A stretch of DNA of 64,000 bases from Streptomyces poriferorum (GCF_019399235.1 NZ_JAELVH010000012.1:1-64000), one strand, 5' to 3'; positions 18,840 to 27,952 are shown, counted from the first letter of the stretch. The notes: a model not told the origin generated them from the letters alone. Made by a program: numbers and translations.

Positions 18840-19501
18840 CCACCCCCACCTTCCGCAAGGTCGCCGTGACACCCGAGGCCCGCGCTCTCGTGCCCGGCGT
18901 CCAGGTGCTGACCCTGGAGGCGCAGATCTCCGCCGCCGGCCCCGCACCGGCCGACGACGTCTGGGCCGAGGCGCACGCGCAGTGGACCGGGGCGAGCCGC
19001 GCCGAGGTGCGTGCGGCCCCGAACGTCACCGCCTACCGGGAGTTGAGCCGGCTGATCGGCAGCCATCCCGACAAGCGGCCGCCCTCCGTGCAGGCGCTGA
19101 TCGACCGGGGGCTGCGGGCCAAGCCGCTCGGCGCCTGGCCGAAGATCAACCCGGCCGTCGACGCGGTCAACGCGGTGGCGGTACGCGACCTCGTCGCGCT
19201 CGGCCTGTTCGACCGGGACATGCTGGAGGGCGAGGTGGCGCTGCGACTGACCGACGGCACCGAGGAGTTCACGGCACTCGGCGCGGACGGGCCGGTGACG
19301 CTGGAGGCGGGCGGTCTGGTGCTCGCCGACGAGAAGCGCGTGCTGTCGCAGTTCGCCCACCGGGACGGCGTCCACCAGGCGGTGACGGCGCAGACCCGCC
19401 GGGTGCTGCTGCTGGCCTGTTCGGTGCCCGGCGTGGACGAGGACACCTGCCGGGACGCCCTGCTGGCCGCCGCGGCGCTCCTGGGCGCAGCGGCGCGGTA
19501 G
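18836..19501 (+). CDS. Stand-alone B3/B4 (PheRS beta-like tRNA-editing) domain protein
   Basis: Protein of 221 residues from ATG 18836, ATGA-coupled to the Gfo/Idh gene. The whole length fits the B3/B4 fold: NVTAYRELSRLIG, KRPPSVQALIDRGL, WPKINPAVDAVNAVAVRDL, LFDRDMLEGEVALRLTDG, and a C-terminal QTRRVLLLACSVPGV. In phenylalanyl-tRNA synthetase this module hydrolyses mis-charged Tyr-tRNA. Free-standing homologues are widespread but poorly characterised. Its place in a tryptophan/amino-acid biosynthetic operon could mean clearing tRNA charged with a cluster-made amino acid analogue. That role is inference. Confidence 0.82.
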   Translation: MTTPTFRKVAVTPEARALVPGVQVLTLEAQISAAGPAPADDVWAEAHAQWTGASRAEVRAAPNVTAYRELSRLIGSHPDKRPPSVQALIDRGLRAKPLGAWPKINPAVDAVNAVAVRDLVALGLFDRDMLEGEVALRLTDGTEEFTALGADGPVTLEAGGLVLADEKRVLSQFAHRDGVHQAVTAQTRRVLLLACSVPGVDEDTCRDALLAAAALLGAAAR

Positions 19502-19642
19502 CGGCCCCGGGGGTCTCCCGGGCAGGGCGGTCAAGTGGTCCGCCGCCGGCCCGGAGCAGTGGACTGCCTGGCGGGTACGCGCTGTTGGTTGGCTGGGATC
19601 GAGCCGCTGACCGACCCTCGTACCGAAAAGAGACCGCCCACG

Positions 19643-21139
19643 ATGACCATGACCGCCGTCGAGCCCGCCGCAGCACCACCCGGGACGGACGCCGCACCCC
19701 TGCGGGTGACCGTGGCGCGCACCCCGCTGCCGCCGCATGCCCCGCTCGCCCTGGGCGCCGAGCTGCGCCGGCTGCTCGGCGAGGACCAGGTGTTCCTCTT
19801 CGAGAGCCTGGCCGGCCCCGACGAGGACTGCCGTTTCGCCGCGGTCGGCGCCGAGCCGCTGGCCCGGATCACCGTGCGGGACGGACGGATCGGCCTGGAC
19901 GGCGTGCCGGAGCTCGTGGAGCGGCTGCGTCCGCTCACCGACCGCGCCCGCGGTGACGTCCGGCACCTGCTGGAGGCGGTGAACGGGGCCTTCGCCGTGG
20001 AGACCGACGTCCCCCTCGACACCTACGCCTTCGGGTTCCTGGCCGTGCTCGGCTACGAGGCCGCCTGGCACCTGGAGCAGCTGCCGCCGCGCGCCCCCGG
20101 CCACGACCCGGAGATCACCCTCACCCTCTTCCGCTACGTCGTCACCTACAACCTGGCGACCGGCGAGAGCCACCAGCTTCTGTCGGAGGCACCCGAGTTC
20201 GGTGGCCCCGGCATCCTGGGACCTGATCTCTCCGCGTTCGTGTCCACCCTGCCGCCCGAGCCGGAGGCGGCCCCCGTGCCGCCCGCCCCGCCGGCGTACA
20301 GCGTGCGCCGCACGGTGGGCCGGGAGGAGTTCACCGACCGGGTGCGCCGCTGCCTGGAGCACATCAGGGCGGGCGACGTCTACCAGATCCAGATCGGCCA
20401 CCGCATCGAGGTGAGGACCCCGCTGCCGGCCATCGACGCCTACCGCCGGCTGCGCCGGAGCAACCCGTCGCCGTACATGTACCTGGTGCCGTGGGCGGGC
20501 CGCACCCTGGTCGGGGCCAGCCCCGAGCTGCTGCTGCGGATCGAGGGCCGGACCCTGGCGATGCGGCCCATCGCCGGCACGACCGCCCGGTCCGCCGACC
20601 CCGCCGAGGACGCCCGCCGGGTCGCCGCGCTGCGTGCCGACGAGAAGGAACGCGCCGAGCACATCATGCTTGTCGACCTGTGCCGCAACGACGTGGCCCG
20701 GGTGTCCGTGCCGGGCAGCCTCGCCGTCGAGCGGATGCTGGCGGTCGAGCACTTCGCCCAGGTCCACCACCTCGTCTCCACGGTCCGCGGCGAACTGGCC
20801 GACGGTGCCGACGTGTGGTCCGCCCTGCGCGCCACCTTCCCCGCGGGCACCATGACCGGGGCGCCCAAGGTCCGCGCCATGGAACTGATCCAGGAGATCG
20901 AGGGCCGGCCGCGCGGCGCCTACGCGGGCGCGCTGGGCCTGATCGACGTACGCGGCCACGCGGCGACCCTCGCCCTGTGCATCCGTACCGCCGTCCACGA
21001 CCCCGACACCGGGACGTACGCGCTGCAGGCGTCCGCCGGCGTCGTCGCCGACTCCTCGGCCGACGGCGAATGGCGCGAGACCCTGATCAAGATGAGCGCG
21101 GTGTACGCCGCCCTGACGGGCGAGGTGCTGACGGCATGA
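19643..21139 (+). CDS. trpE: Anthranilate synthase component I
   Basis: Protein of 498 residues from ATG 19643 (ATG 19649 also possible). Converts chorismate to anthranilate with TrpG. The chorismate-binding domain is complete: [65 protein letters not shown] and AGALGLID. Ala in PIAGT fits TrpE rather than the PabB lysine (PIKGT). The N-terminal tryptophan feedback element, usually LLES, reads LFESL here, which may weaken inhibition. The 141-base gap upstream holds no Trp-codon-rich leader. Overlaps trpG by four bases. Confidence 0.93.
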   Translation: MTMTAVEPAAAPPGTDAAPLRVTVARTPLPPHAPLALGAELRRLLGEDQVFLFESLAGPDEDCRFAAVGAEPLARITVRDGRIGLDGVPELVERLRPLTDRARGDVRHLLEAVNGAFAVETDVPLDTYAFGFLAVLGYEAAWHLEQLPPRAPGHDPEITLTLFRYVVTYNLATGESHQLLSEAPEFGGPGILGPDLSAFVSTLPPEPEAAPVPPAPPAYSVRRTVGREEFTDRVRRCLEHIRAGDVYQIQIGHRIEVRTPLPAIDAYRRLRRSNPSPYMYLVPWAGRTLVGASPELLLRIEGRTLAMRPIAGTTARSADPAEDARRVAALRADEKERAEHIMLVDLCRNDVARVSVPGSLAVERMLAVEHFAQVHHLVSTVRGELADGADVWSALRATFPAGTMTGAPKVRAMELIQEIEGRPRGAYAGALGLIDVRGHAATLALCIRTAVHDPDTGTYALQASAGVVADSSADGEWRETLIKMSAVYAALTGEVLTA

Positions 21140-21735
21140 GGATCCTGCTCGTCGACGCACGCGACAGCTTCGTCCACATCATCGACCACTATCTGCGCGA
21201 GCAGGGCGCCCGCACGGACGTCGTCACCGCGCTCACGCACTCCCCGGCCGAGCTGGACGCCCGCCGCCCCGACGCGGTGGTCCTCGGCCCCGGCCCCGGG
21301 CACCCGGCCGACTCCGGCCACCCGGAACTCGTACGCCACTTCGCCGGACGGGTACCGCTCCTCGGGATCTGCCTGGGCCACCAGGCCATCGGGCTCGCCT
21401 ACGGAGGCCGGATCGAGCGGGCGGCGCGCACCGTGCACGGCAAGACCAGCCGCCTCGACCACGACGGCTCCGGGATCCTCGCCGGACTCGCCGACGGCAC
21501 CGAGGTCACCCGCTACCACTCACTGGCCGTCGCCGACCCGCTGCCCGCCGAACTCCTGGTGACCGCGCGTGCCCGCGAGGACGGCTGCGTGATGGGGCTG
21601 CGCCATCGCCGGCTGGCGGTCGAGGGCGTGCAGTTCCACCCCGAAAGCATCACCACACAGACCGGATCCGCGTTCATCGCCAACTTCCTCGAAGGGATAC
21701 AGCCATGGTCGACCACGGTCCCTGGGCGTCGATAG
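21136..21735 (+). CDS. trpG: Anthranilate synthase component II (glutamine amidotransferase)
   Basis: Protein of 199 residues from ATG 21136. Class I glutamine amidotransferase providing ammonia to TrpE. Catalytic triad: Cys79 in LGICLGHQAIG and His168/Glu170 in QFHPESI; the oxyanion strand GPGPGHP is also present. The usual N-terminal NYDSF is DARDSFVH. Immediately downstream of and coupled to trpE, and its last 31 bases overlap the next gene. A PabA role is possible in principle but context favours tryptophan. Confidence 0.93.
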   Translation: MRILLVDARDSFVHIIDHYLREQGARTDVVTALTHSPAELDARRPDAVVLGPGPGHPADSGHPELVRHFAGRVPLLGICLGHQAIGLAYGGRIERAARTVHGKTSRLDHDGSGILAGLADGTEVTRYHSLAVADPLPAELLVTARAREDGCVMGLRHRRLAVEGVQFHPESITTQTGSAFIANFLEGIQPWSTTVPGRR

Positions 21736-22370
21736 CCGCCCTGAACGGCTCGGAACGGCCCGACGGACTCACCGGAAGGGTGCTGCGCATGCTGGCGGCC
21801 CAGGCCGCCGAGCACGGGGTGCACCTCGATGTGATCCCGCTCGCCGAGTACGACATCACCCCCTGCGGGCCCTGTGGCGACTGCAACGTGCGCCCGCTGC
21901 CGTGCGCCCTTGACGACGACGTGCCGGCCCTGGTGGACCGCCTCGTCCGGGCCGACGGGGTGCTGTACGCGGCGCCGGTGCACGGCTTCGGGCTGGCGGG
22001 CGTCATGCAGAACTTCATCGAGCGGGCCGGGGTCGGCCACCTGCGCTTCGACCGCCCGCTCGCCAACAAGGTGGCCGGCGTCGTGGTCACCGGCCGCCGC
22101 TACAGCCACGACCGGGTCTACGGGCAGCTCATCGACAACGTCCTGCTCAACCGCATGATCGTGCCGGGCAGTGGCTTCCCCGCCTTCGTGCACGACCAGT
22201 TCGCCCCGGGCGAGGACCAGGAGGGCCTGGCCGCCGCACGCGGACTGATGGACCGGATGATCGACCTGATGCGGATCCTGCTCCTGCCGCACGGCGGCCG
22301 CGGCGACACCGCACGGCTGCTGTCGCTGCCCCGCAACGAAAGGGCCGGGCTGCTCAGCCCCGCGGGGTGA
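21705..22370 (+). CDS. Flavodoxin-like NAD(P)H:FMN reductase
   Basis: Protein of 221 residues from ATG 21705, overlapping trpG by 31 bases. NADPH-dependent FMN reductase fold with an early LNGSER phosphate-binding loop, a YAAPVHGFGL segment and a cysteine motif PCGPCGDC near residue 50 as in iron-sulfur-flavoprotein-like members. It may supply reduced flavin to an oxygenase or act directly as a reductase or isomerase in the pathway. Last gene of the long operon, ending at a hairpin. No flavin monooxygenase is seen in the window. Confidence 0.85.
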   Translation: MVDHGPWASIAALNGSERPDGLTGRVLRMLAAQAAEHGVHLDVIPLAEYDITPCGPCGDCNVRPLPCALDDDVPALVDRLVRADGVLYAAPVHGFGLAGVMQNFIERAGVGHLRFDRPLANKVAGVVVTGRRYSHDRVYGQLIDNVLLNRMIVPGSGFPAFVHDQFAPGEDQEGLAAARGLMDRMIDLMRILLLPHGGRGDTARLLSLPRNERAGLLSPAG

Positions 22371-22380
22371 ACAGCCCGGC
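22344..22380. terminator. Terminator-like hairpin between convergent operons
   Basis: GCCGGGCTG (22344-22352) pairs with CAGCCCGGC (22372-22380), with an inner CCCCGCGGGG. It overlaps the last codons of the FMN reductase and sits 14 bases from the end of the leftward amidohydrolase gene. Confidence 0.65.
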
Positions 22381-22393
22381 CGTCACATCGACT

Positions 22394-23665
22394 TCACACG
22401 GCGGGCGGTGCGACAGGGCCCGCCACGTGGCACCCGCCGACCAGCACCGAACGCAGCGCGCTCCGGTCCTGGAGCACCGTCAGGTCCGCCGCCGGGTCGC
22501 GGTCCCACACCACCAGGTCGGCGAGGCGGCCCGCGGCCACCACCCCGGCGTCCGCACCGCGCCCGGCCAGCTCGGCCCCGTTGGCGCAGGCCCACTTGAT
22601 GACCGTCTCGGGCGCGATCCCGGCCCGCTCCACGTACATCACCAGCTCGTCCGCGTACGTACCGTGCGGGGTCCAGGCGAAGCCGAAGTCGTCGCCCGGC
22701 ACGATCTTCATGCCGCGGCCCTCGGCCGTCGGGAGGAAGCGCAGGGTGTTCTCGATCTCGTCCCGGAAGTCCAGCGACTCCAGATAGTCGGGAGCCTTGC
22801 CGAACCGCTCCCCGAGCGCCAGCAGCCGGTCCGGCTGGAACAGGCTCGGCACCACGAACACGCCGCGTTCGGCGATCTCGTCGAGCGCCCGGTCGTCCGC
22901 GTACGTGGCGTGGTCGATGACGTCGACCCCGGCGGCGAGCGCGTTACGGATGCCGGCCAGGCCCCGGGAATGCGCCCGCACCCGGGCACCGCGCCGGTGC
23001 GCGGTCTCCACGACGAGTGACAACTCCTCACGGGTGAAGAGGAGTTCGTCGGAGCGGGCGTTCGGGAACGTGTCGTCCCCGGACGAGAACACCTTGATGA
23101 TCTCGGCGCCCTCGTCGATCTCCTCCTCGGTGTACTTCACCAGATCGCCCAGGACGTCCACGACCGGCATCAGCTCGCGCGGCATCCTCTCCTTGAGCTC
23201 GGGCGAGCGCCGTCCCGGCGGACCCGAAACCATCAGGTCGCGGCTGCACGGGGTGATGCGCGGACCGGCGATGACGCCGGCCCCGATGGCGTTCTTCAGC
23301 GCCATGTCGATCCCGGCGACCGATCCGGCCCCGACGAACGCCGTGTAGCCGCAGCTCAGCAGGTCCGTCGCGTGCCGGGCCGCATGCAGCGCGACCTCGG
23401 GCACCCGGTACTTGAACAGCGTCTCGCGGCCGGTGGTGACATTGACGTACGCGATGTGGGTGTGGCCCAGCGTCATGCCGGGCATCACGGCGGCCCCGGC
23501 CAGGTCCCAGCGGACGAAGTCGCCCTCGGCGGGGGCCTCGGCGGCCGGCAGCACGGCCTCGATGCGGTCGCCCGACACCAGCACGGAGCGGGCGGGCGAC
23601 GAGGCGCGGCCCAGCCCCTCCTGGACGGTGACGTCGTGCAGCAGCAGTCGGTGGTCAGCGGTCAC
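22394..23665 (-). CDS. Metal-dependent amidohydrolase (imidazolonepropionase/prolidase-like)
   Basis: Protein of 423 residues from GTG 23665, GTGA-coupled to the upstream gene. Amidohydrolase superfamily barrel: GHTHIAYV (HxH metal site), IKVFSSGDD, VRAHSRG, DHATYADDR, PGDDFGFAW and the composite C-terminal LADLVVWDRDP. The superfamily opens cyclic amides or removes acyl or aminoacyl groups. The HxH site and late Asp are intact. It forms a tight three-gene operon with a prephenate-dehydratase-like protein and an AMP ligase, so it is probably a pathway enzyme. Substrate unknown. Confidence 0.88.
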   Translation of the reverse strand: MTADHRLLLHDVTVQEGLGRASSPARSVLVSGDRIEAVLPAAEAPAEGDFVRWDLAGAAVMPGMTLGHTHIAYVNVTTGRETLFKYRVPEVALHAARHATDLLSCGYTAFVGAGSVAGIDMALKNAIGAGVIAGPRITPCSRDLMVSGPPGRRSPELKERMPRELMPVVDVLGDLVKYTEEEIDEGAEIIKVFSSGDDTFPNARSDELLFTREELSLVVETAHRRGARVRAHSRGLAGIRNALAAGVDVIDHATYADDRALDEIAERGVFVVPSLFQPDRLLALGERFGKAPDYLESLDFRDEIENTLRFLPTAEGRGMKIVPGDDFGFAWTPHGTYADELVMYVERAGIAPETVIKWACANGAELAGRGADAGVVAAGRLADLVVWDRDPAADLTVLQDRSALRSVLVGGCHVAGPVAPPAV

Positions 23666-24390
23666 GGCCGGCTCCCCGTGGACGGTCGGGCACCCTCGGG
23701 ACGGGCGAGTACCGCGGGCCCGAACACCATCCACACCATGGGGACGCCCGGCCGCGAGACCTGGAACTCCAGCCGGTGCGCGACGCGCCCCGGTTCGTTG
23801 GTGACGGCGGCGTCCGCGCGTCCCTCGGCGACGAGCTGGGCGGCGTGGATGGTGGACTCGGCGGGCACCCAGGCGATGTCGTAACCGCCCCGGCCGCCCT
23901 CGGCCCCGTCGAGCAGCTCCACCAGACGGCGGGTCTCGTGCAGGGTCGCGAGCCGCAGGATGCCCTCGCGCAGCCCCGCAGGACCGGAGGCGATGCCGTA
24001 CTCGGGGGTCGGTGAGGAGAAGGTGGCGTCCAGCCGCAGCCGGGGCGACCAGAAGAAGCGGGTCGCGCATTCGGCGGCCCCCGGCACCAGGGCGTAGGCG
24101 GGACCGCCGCGGCTGCCGACGGCGGCCAGCAGCTCCTCGAAGGAGTCGTACGGCACGGGCTCCACCACGGGGCCGCCGAGGTGGGCCAGCCGGTATCCGA
24201 GACGGGAGAGGGCGACCATCGAGGTGGTGCCGGCCGGGCCGAGCGTGCCGACCCGCAGGGTGCCGGGCCGCAGCAGCGGCGAGTGGGGTATCCGGGCGGG
24301 TTCCCACAGGATGGGGAACGGCGTCGTGTCGGAGTCGGCGTCGGAGCCGGCGCCGAGGGCGCCCTGGGCGCGGAGCAGGGGCTCGGTCAT
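23662..24390 (-). CDS. Prephenate dehydratase/BacA-like protein
   Basis: Protein of 242 residues from ATG 24390. After a 40-residue Asp/Pro-rich leader, residues 45-60 read GTLGPAGTTSMVAL, matching the LGPxGTxS start of prephenate dehydratases. A late AESTIHAAQLVAEGRADAA-type segment corresponds to their second lobe. There is no ACT regulatory domain. Relatives include prephenate decarboxylases such as BacA of bacilysin synthesis. Coupled to the amidohydrolase (GTGA) and the AMP ligase (ATGA). A substrate-binding-protein-like role is possible, since identity to catalytic enzymes looks low. Assignment is by fold-level motifs. Confidence 0.6.
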   Translation of the reverse strand: MTEPLLRAQGALGAGSDADSDTTPFPILWEPARIPHSPLLRPGTLRVGTLGPAGTTSMVALSRLGYRLAHLGGPVVEPVPYDSFEELLAAVGSRGGPAYALVPGAAECATRFFWSPRLRLDATFSSPTPEYGIASGPAGLREGILRLATLHETRRLVELLDGAEGGRGGYDIAWVPAESTIHAAQLVAEGRADAAVTNEPGRVAHRLEFQVSRPGVPMVWMVFGPAVLARPEGARPSTGSRP

Positions 24391-25799
24391 GCGCGGTGCC
24401 CCCGGGCCCCGGCCAGCCGGCGGGCGGCGGCCGTCTCGTGGTCGACCGGCGTGCGCCGGTCGTGGATGCGCGCGGCCTTCCAGCTGACGAAGGCGCCGGT
24501 CGTGGTGACCGGGTCCAGTTCGCTCGGCAGCTCCACCCGGCAGCGCACCCCCAGCGCGTCGGCGACCCGTGCGGCGTGCGCGGCCTCCAGCCCCGGCACG
24601 GGCCCGTCGGGCAGGTCGAGCCGGACGGTGATCAGGTCCTCGCCGTCCTCGGCCCGGTCGATGACGACCTGGTAGCCGTAGCTGTGGTCGATCCGGCGCA
24701 GGACGGCCTGCTCGATCTGCCAGGCCTGGAAGCTGTGACCGCCGAGCACGATCCGGTCGCGGGTGCGTCCGACGACCCGCATGACCGGGCCCCGGATGCC
24801 GCAGCCGCACACGTTGTCGGAGAGCTCGACGAGGTCGCCGGTCCGGTAGCGGATGAGCGGCTTGATGCCGTCGATCAGCATCGTGACGACCAGTTCGCCG
24901 GTGCCCCGGTCGCCGAGTGCGGCACCGGTGTCCGGATCGACGAGCTCGGCGATGTAGTTGGGCCGGGCCAGGTGGAGCCGGCCGTGTGCGCAGGCCGAGG
25001 CGATGACCAGGGTCTCCTGGGAGCCGTAGAGCGCGTTGTACGTCCGGGCGCCCCAGGCCTGGTCGATCTGGCGGGCCAGGTCGGGGGTGCACATCTCACC
25101 GGTGACCAGGAAGACCTTCACCGCGAAGTCGCGGCGCGGGTCGAGTCCCTGGTCACGGGCGGCCCGCGCCAGCGAGAGCGCCACGTTAGGCGTGCAGAAC
25201 ACGACGTCCAGGGCCAGGTCCCGCATCAGCTGAAGGGCCTTGGGGAAACCGATGACGGGGGAGTACGGCCAGATCTTGGCGACGGCCGAACCCACGTTAC
25301 GGGCCACGTCACCCAGGGTGTCGCCGAGCGAGTGCACCTCGGTGGGGCCCATCACGCCGACGCGCGGGGCCCGGTCGCCGAAGACGTCCGTGAAGATGTT
25401 CCGCCAGCTCTCCGTCACATGGGCGTTGGAGGCGACCACCTCGCGCGGGTCACGGGGACAGGGCGTGGCCGGTCCGGTGGTGCCGGTGGTCTCGTAGAAG
25501 AAGCAGGCCTCGTCGAGATCACGGCTCAGGACGTCGGACATGGCCGTGCGCAGGTGGTCCTTCGTGGTGAAGGGCAGCGAGCGCACGTCGTCGAGGGTGA
25601 GCCGGGCGGCCGGTACGCCGGCCAGGTGCCGGGCGTAGAAGGGCGAGCCGTCCTGCGCGAGCGCGACGACCTCGCGCAGCTGCCGCTGCGCCCACGTACG
25701 CCACTCCTCCTCACCGAGTTCACCCGCGGTGTACCGGTCGTGCAGCGTCAGATAGCGCTCGATGAAGTCGCGGTGCTTCCCGGATGTGGGCAGCCACAT
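24387..25799 (-). CDS. PaaK-type (phenylacetate-CoA ligase-like) AMP-forming ligase
   Basis: Protein of 470 residues from ATG 25799, GGGGG five bases upstream. Adenylate-forming enzyme with the PaaK arrangement: FFYETTGTTGPATP (phosphate loop), YGSQETL, IRYRTGDLV and the hinge VVGRTRDRIVLGG. A CGCG cysteine pair lies near residue 340. Such enzymes activate aryl or aliphatic acids as acyl-AMP and pass them to CoA or a carrier protein. First gene of a three-gene leftward operon. It could load the acid made or modified by the neighbouring prephenate-dehydratase-like protein. Acceptor unknown. Confidence 0.9.
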   Translation of the reverse strand: MWLPTSGKHRDFIERYLTLHDRYTAGELGEEEWRTWAQRQLREVVALAQDGSPFYARHLAGVPAARLTLDDVRSLPFTTKDHLRTAMSDVLSRDLDEACFFYETTGTTGPATPCPRDPREVVASNAHVTESWRNIFTDVFGDRAPRVGVMGPTEVHSLGDTLGDVARNVGSAVAKIWPYSPVIGFPKALQLMRDLALDVVFCTPNVALSLARAARDQGLDPRRDFAVKVFLVTGEMCTPDLARQIDQAWGARTYNALYGSQETLVIASACAHGRLHLARPNYIAELVDPDTGAALGDRGTGELVVTMLIDGIKPLIRYRTGDLVELSDNVCGCGIRGPVMRVVGRTRDRIVLGGHSFQAWQIEQAVLRRIDHSYGYQVVIDRAEDGEDLITVRLDLPDGPVPGLEAAHAARVADALGVRCRVELPSELDPVTTTGAFVSWKAARIHDRRTPVDHETAAARRLAGARGHRA

Positions 25800-25897
25800 G
25801 GATCCCCCAGGTGATTCGGCGGGTGCGGTGGACGTCAGTGCCGTGCACCGGGCCTGTGGCCGGGTGCGCCCGTACGCGTCCGGGAAGCGGCTATCCG

Positions 25898-25927
25898 ATA
25901 CTGCGGTCCGCACCGATGCGCCCTCAA
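25898..25927 (-). promoter_or_regulatory. Candidate promoter of the AMP-ligase operon
   Basis: On the minus strand TTGAGG (25927-25922) and CAGTAT (25903-25898) are 18 bases apart, about 100 bases upstream of the PaaK-type start. The 186-base gap between trpF and this operon contains no gene. Both hexamers match the consensus only partly. Confidence 0.3.
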
Positions 25928-25985
25928 TTAGCCTTAGGAGACAGTCCCTTCGCTCTTGGTGGCAGTGCGCCGGGGACCGTGCCGG

Positions 25986-26588
25986 TCATGCGGCCGCCTT
26001 TTTGGCCGCGGCCACGAACTGCCTGATCAGCTCCGGGTCCTTGACGCCGCGGGTGCGCTCGACGCCGCTGGAGACGTCCACTCCCCAGGGCCGCAGGCCG
26101 GCGACGGCCCCGGCGACGTTGTCCGGGGCGAGACCTCCGGCGAGGAGCCACGGTCCGGTGGGGGAGACGCCGAGGGCGGCCGGGTCCCAGCGTTCGCCGG
26201 AGCCGGGCCGGGGCGAGTCGATGATCAGCAGGTCCTCGCCGTACGCACCGGTCTCCAGCGGCGCGCCGCCCTCCGGGGAGGTGGCCCGGATCAGCCGGAA
26301 CCCGTCGGCGCGCAGCGCGGCGAACGCCTCGGGGGGCTCCGCCCCGTGCAGCTGCACGGTGTCGACGCCCGCCTCGGCGGCGGCCCGGCGCACCTCGTCG
26401 AGCGGCTCCCCGCGGAACACGGCGACCGTGGCGGTCCCCTCCGGCACCAGTGCGGCCAGCGCGCGGACGTCGGCGGGGGCGACCTGGCGGGGGCTCGGCG
26501 TGAGGACGAAGCCGATCGCGTCGGCCCCGGCCTCGACCGCGGCCGCCACATCCTGCGGGCGGCTCAGGCCGCACACCTTGACGTACAT
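25986..26588 (-). CDS. trpF: Phosphoribosylanthranilate isomerase
   Basis: Protein of 200 residues from ATG 26588, with GGAGAAG five bases upstream. Third step of tryptophan synthesis, missing from the rightward trp run. KVCGLSRPQD contains the general-base Cys, GADAIGFV and SPRQV follow, and the general-acid Asp lies in VDVSSGVE. An in-frame ATG at 26678 overlaps the MFS stop (ATGA) and would add a 30-residue Asp/Pro-rich leader from a degenerate 18-20-base repeat. The internal start fits the family better. Many streptomycetes use PriA for this step, so a dedicated trpF supports a self-contained cluster pathway. Confidence 0.93.
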   Translation of the reverse strand: MYVKVCGLSRPQDVAAAVEAGADAIGFVLTPSPRQVAPADVRALAALVPEGTATVAVFRGEPLDEVRRAAAEAGVDTVQLHGAEPPEAFAALRADGFRLIRATSPEGGAPLETGAYGEDLLIIDSPRPGSGERWDPAALGVSPTGPWLLAGGLAPDNVAGAVAGLRPWGVDVSSGVERTRGVKDPELIRQFVAAAKKAAA

Positions 26589-26674
26589 GTCTTCTCCTGG
26601 ATCCGGAACGGGAACATCGGTGCTGACGGGAACATCGTTGCTGTCGGGGCCATCCATGCTGTCAGGGCCGGCCC

Positions 26675-27952
26675 TCATGACCGGACAGCGGTACGGGAGC
26701 ACAGGAAGGCCACTGCCGCCGCGGTCAGCCCGCCCGCCGTCAGGGCCAGCGCGGTCCGCGGACCGGCCGCGGACGCGAGCAGCCCGCCGAGCAGCCCGCC
26801 CACCGGGATCACCGCCCAGGTGAGGAACCGGAAGGTGGCGCTGACCCGCCCGATGAGCTCGGGGGGCACGGTGGCCTGGCGCAGCGTGATCGAGTGGATG
26901 TTGAAGATCGCGATGCCGAAGCCGTTGAGGACGTAGCCGGTGGCGAGGAGCGCGTATCCGGGCCCGGTGCCGGCCCCGGCCGCCAGCGGCAGCAGCAGGG
27001 TCGCCGAGGAGGCGATCGCCATGCCGGACACCATGGCGCGGCCCACCCCGAGCCGCTTCCCGAGCCGGCCCGCGGACAGTGCGCCGCCGAACGCGCCGAT
27101 ACTGCCGGCCGCGATGACCAGGCCGAGGCCGGCCGGGCCGAGGTGCAGGACGCGGATGGCGTAGAGCGGGAAGACGACCAGGACGACGTCCCAGAGCAGG
27201 TTGTACAGGGAGGCGTGCAGCATGATCACGCGCAGCAGCCGGCTGTTCAGCGTCATGCGCAGCCCCGCGGCGATGTCCTTGCGCACCGAGGACCGGGCAC
27301 CGTCCGCGCGGACCGGCCGCGTCTCCGGGGTGCGGATCCGCAGCAGCATGGCCGCGCCGAAGAGGTAGCCCAGGCAGTCGACCAGGATGGCGACGGGTGC
27401 GGTGAGCACCTGGATCAGTGTCCCGCCGAGGCCCTGCCCGGCGGTCTCCGCGACCGAACGGCTGGCCTGGAGCTTGCTGTTGCCCTCGACCAGCTGCTCC
27501 TTGGCCACCAGGGACGGCACATAGGCCTGGTACGCCACGTCGAACAGGGCGGTGAGCACCCCGGTCGCGAACGCCACGGCACACAGCGCCCAGATGCCGA
27601 GCCCGCCCAGCCAGGCGAGCAGCGGCACCGCGGTGAGGATCGCGGCACGCCCGAGGTTGGCGGTGATCAGGAGCGGACGGCGGCGCACCCGGTCGGCCAG
27701 CACCCCGGCGAACAGGGTCACGCACAGCACCGGCAGGTACTGGGCGCTGTTCAGCAGCCCCAGCTGGGCCGGGCTCGCGTCGAGCAGCACGATCGCGGTG
27801 ACCGGCAGGGCCAGTTCGGTGACCCGGGAGCCGAGCAGGGAGACCGTCTGTCCGGCCCACAGCCTGCGGAAGTCCCGGTGGTGCCAGAGTCCGCGGGGCG
27901 GTGGTTCCGGGGCCGGGGGCCCGGCCCGGTCGAGGATCTCAGCCGACGACAT
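26675..27952 (-). CDS. MFS transporter (DHA3/MefA-like)
   Basis: Protein of 425 residues from ATG 27952 with about 12 hydrophobic segments. Major facilitator signature elements are LWAGQTVSLLGSRVTELALP at the N-terminus and FAGVLADRVRRRPLL in the first loop; the latter is the motif-A-like loop with conserved Asp and Arg. Members of this subfamily export macrolides and other hydrophobic compounds. Start overlaps the upstream ATP-grasp gene by 14 bases, so it likely exports the product made by that operon. Confidence 0.92.
   Translation of the reverse strand: MSSAEILDRAGPPAPEPPPRGLWHHRDFRRLWAGQTVSLLGSRVTELALPVTAIVLLDASPAQLGLLNSAQYLPVLCVTLFAGVLADRVRRRPLLITANLGRAAILTAVPLLAWLGGLGIWALCAVAFATGVLTALFDVAYQAYVPSLVAKEQLVEGNSKLQASRSVAETAGQGLGGTLIQVLTAPVAILVDCLGYLFGAAMLLRIRTPETRPVRADGARSSVRKDIAAGLRMTLNSRLLRVIMLHASLYNLLWDVVLVVFPLYAIRVLHLGPAGLGLVIAAGSIGAFGGALSAGRLGKRLGVGRAMVSGMAIASSATLLLPLAAGAGTGPGYALLATGYVLNGFGIAIFNIHSITLRQATVPPELIGRVSATFRFLTWAVIPVGGLLGGLLASAAGPRTALALTAGGLTAAAVAFLCSRTAVRS

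Noticed and set aside
19502-19642. Possible trp leader peptide/attenuator upstream of trpE
   Set aside because: Single TGG codons occur but no run of tryptophan codons in any frame with a start and stop, and no alternative hairpins are evident.
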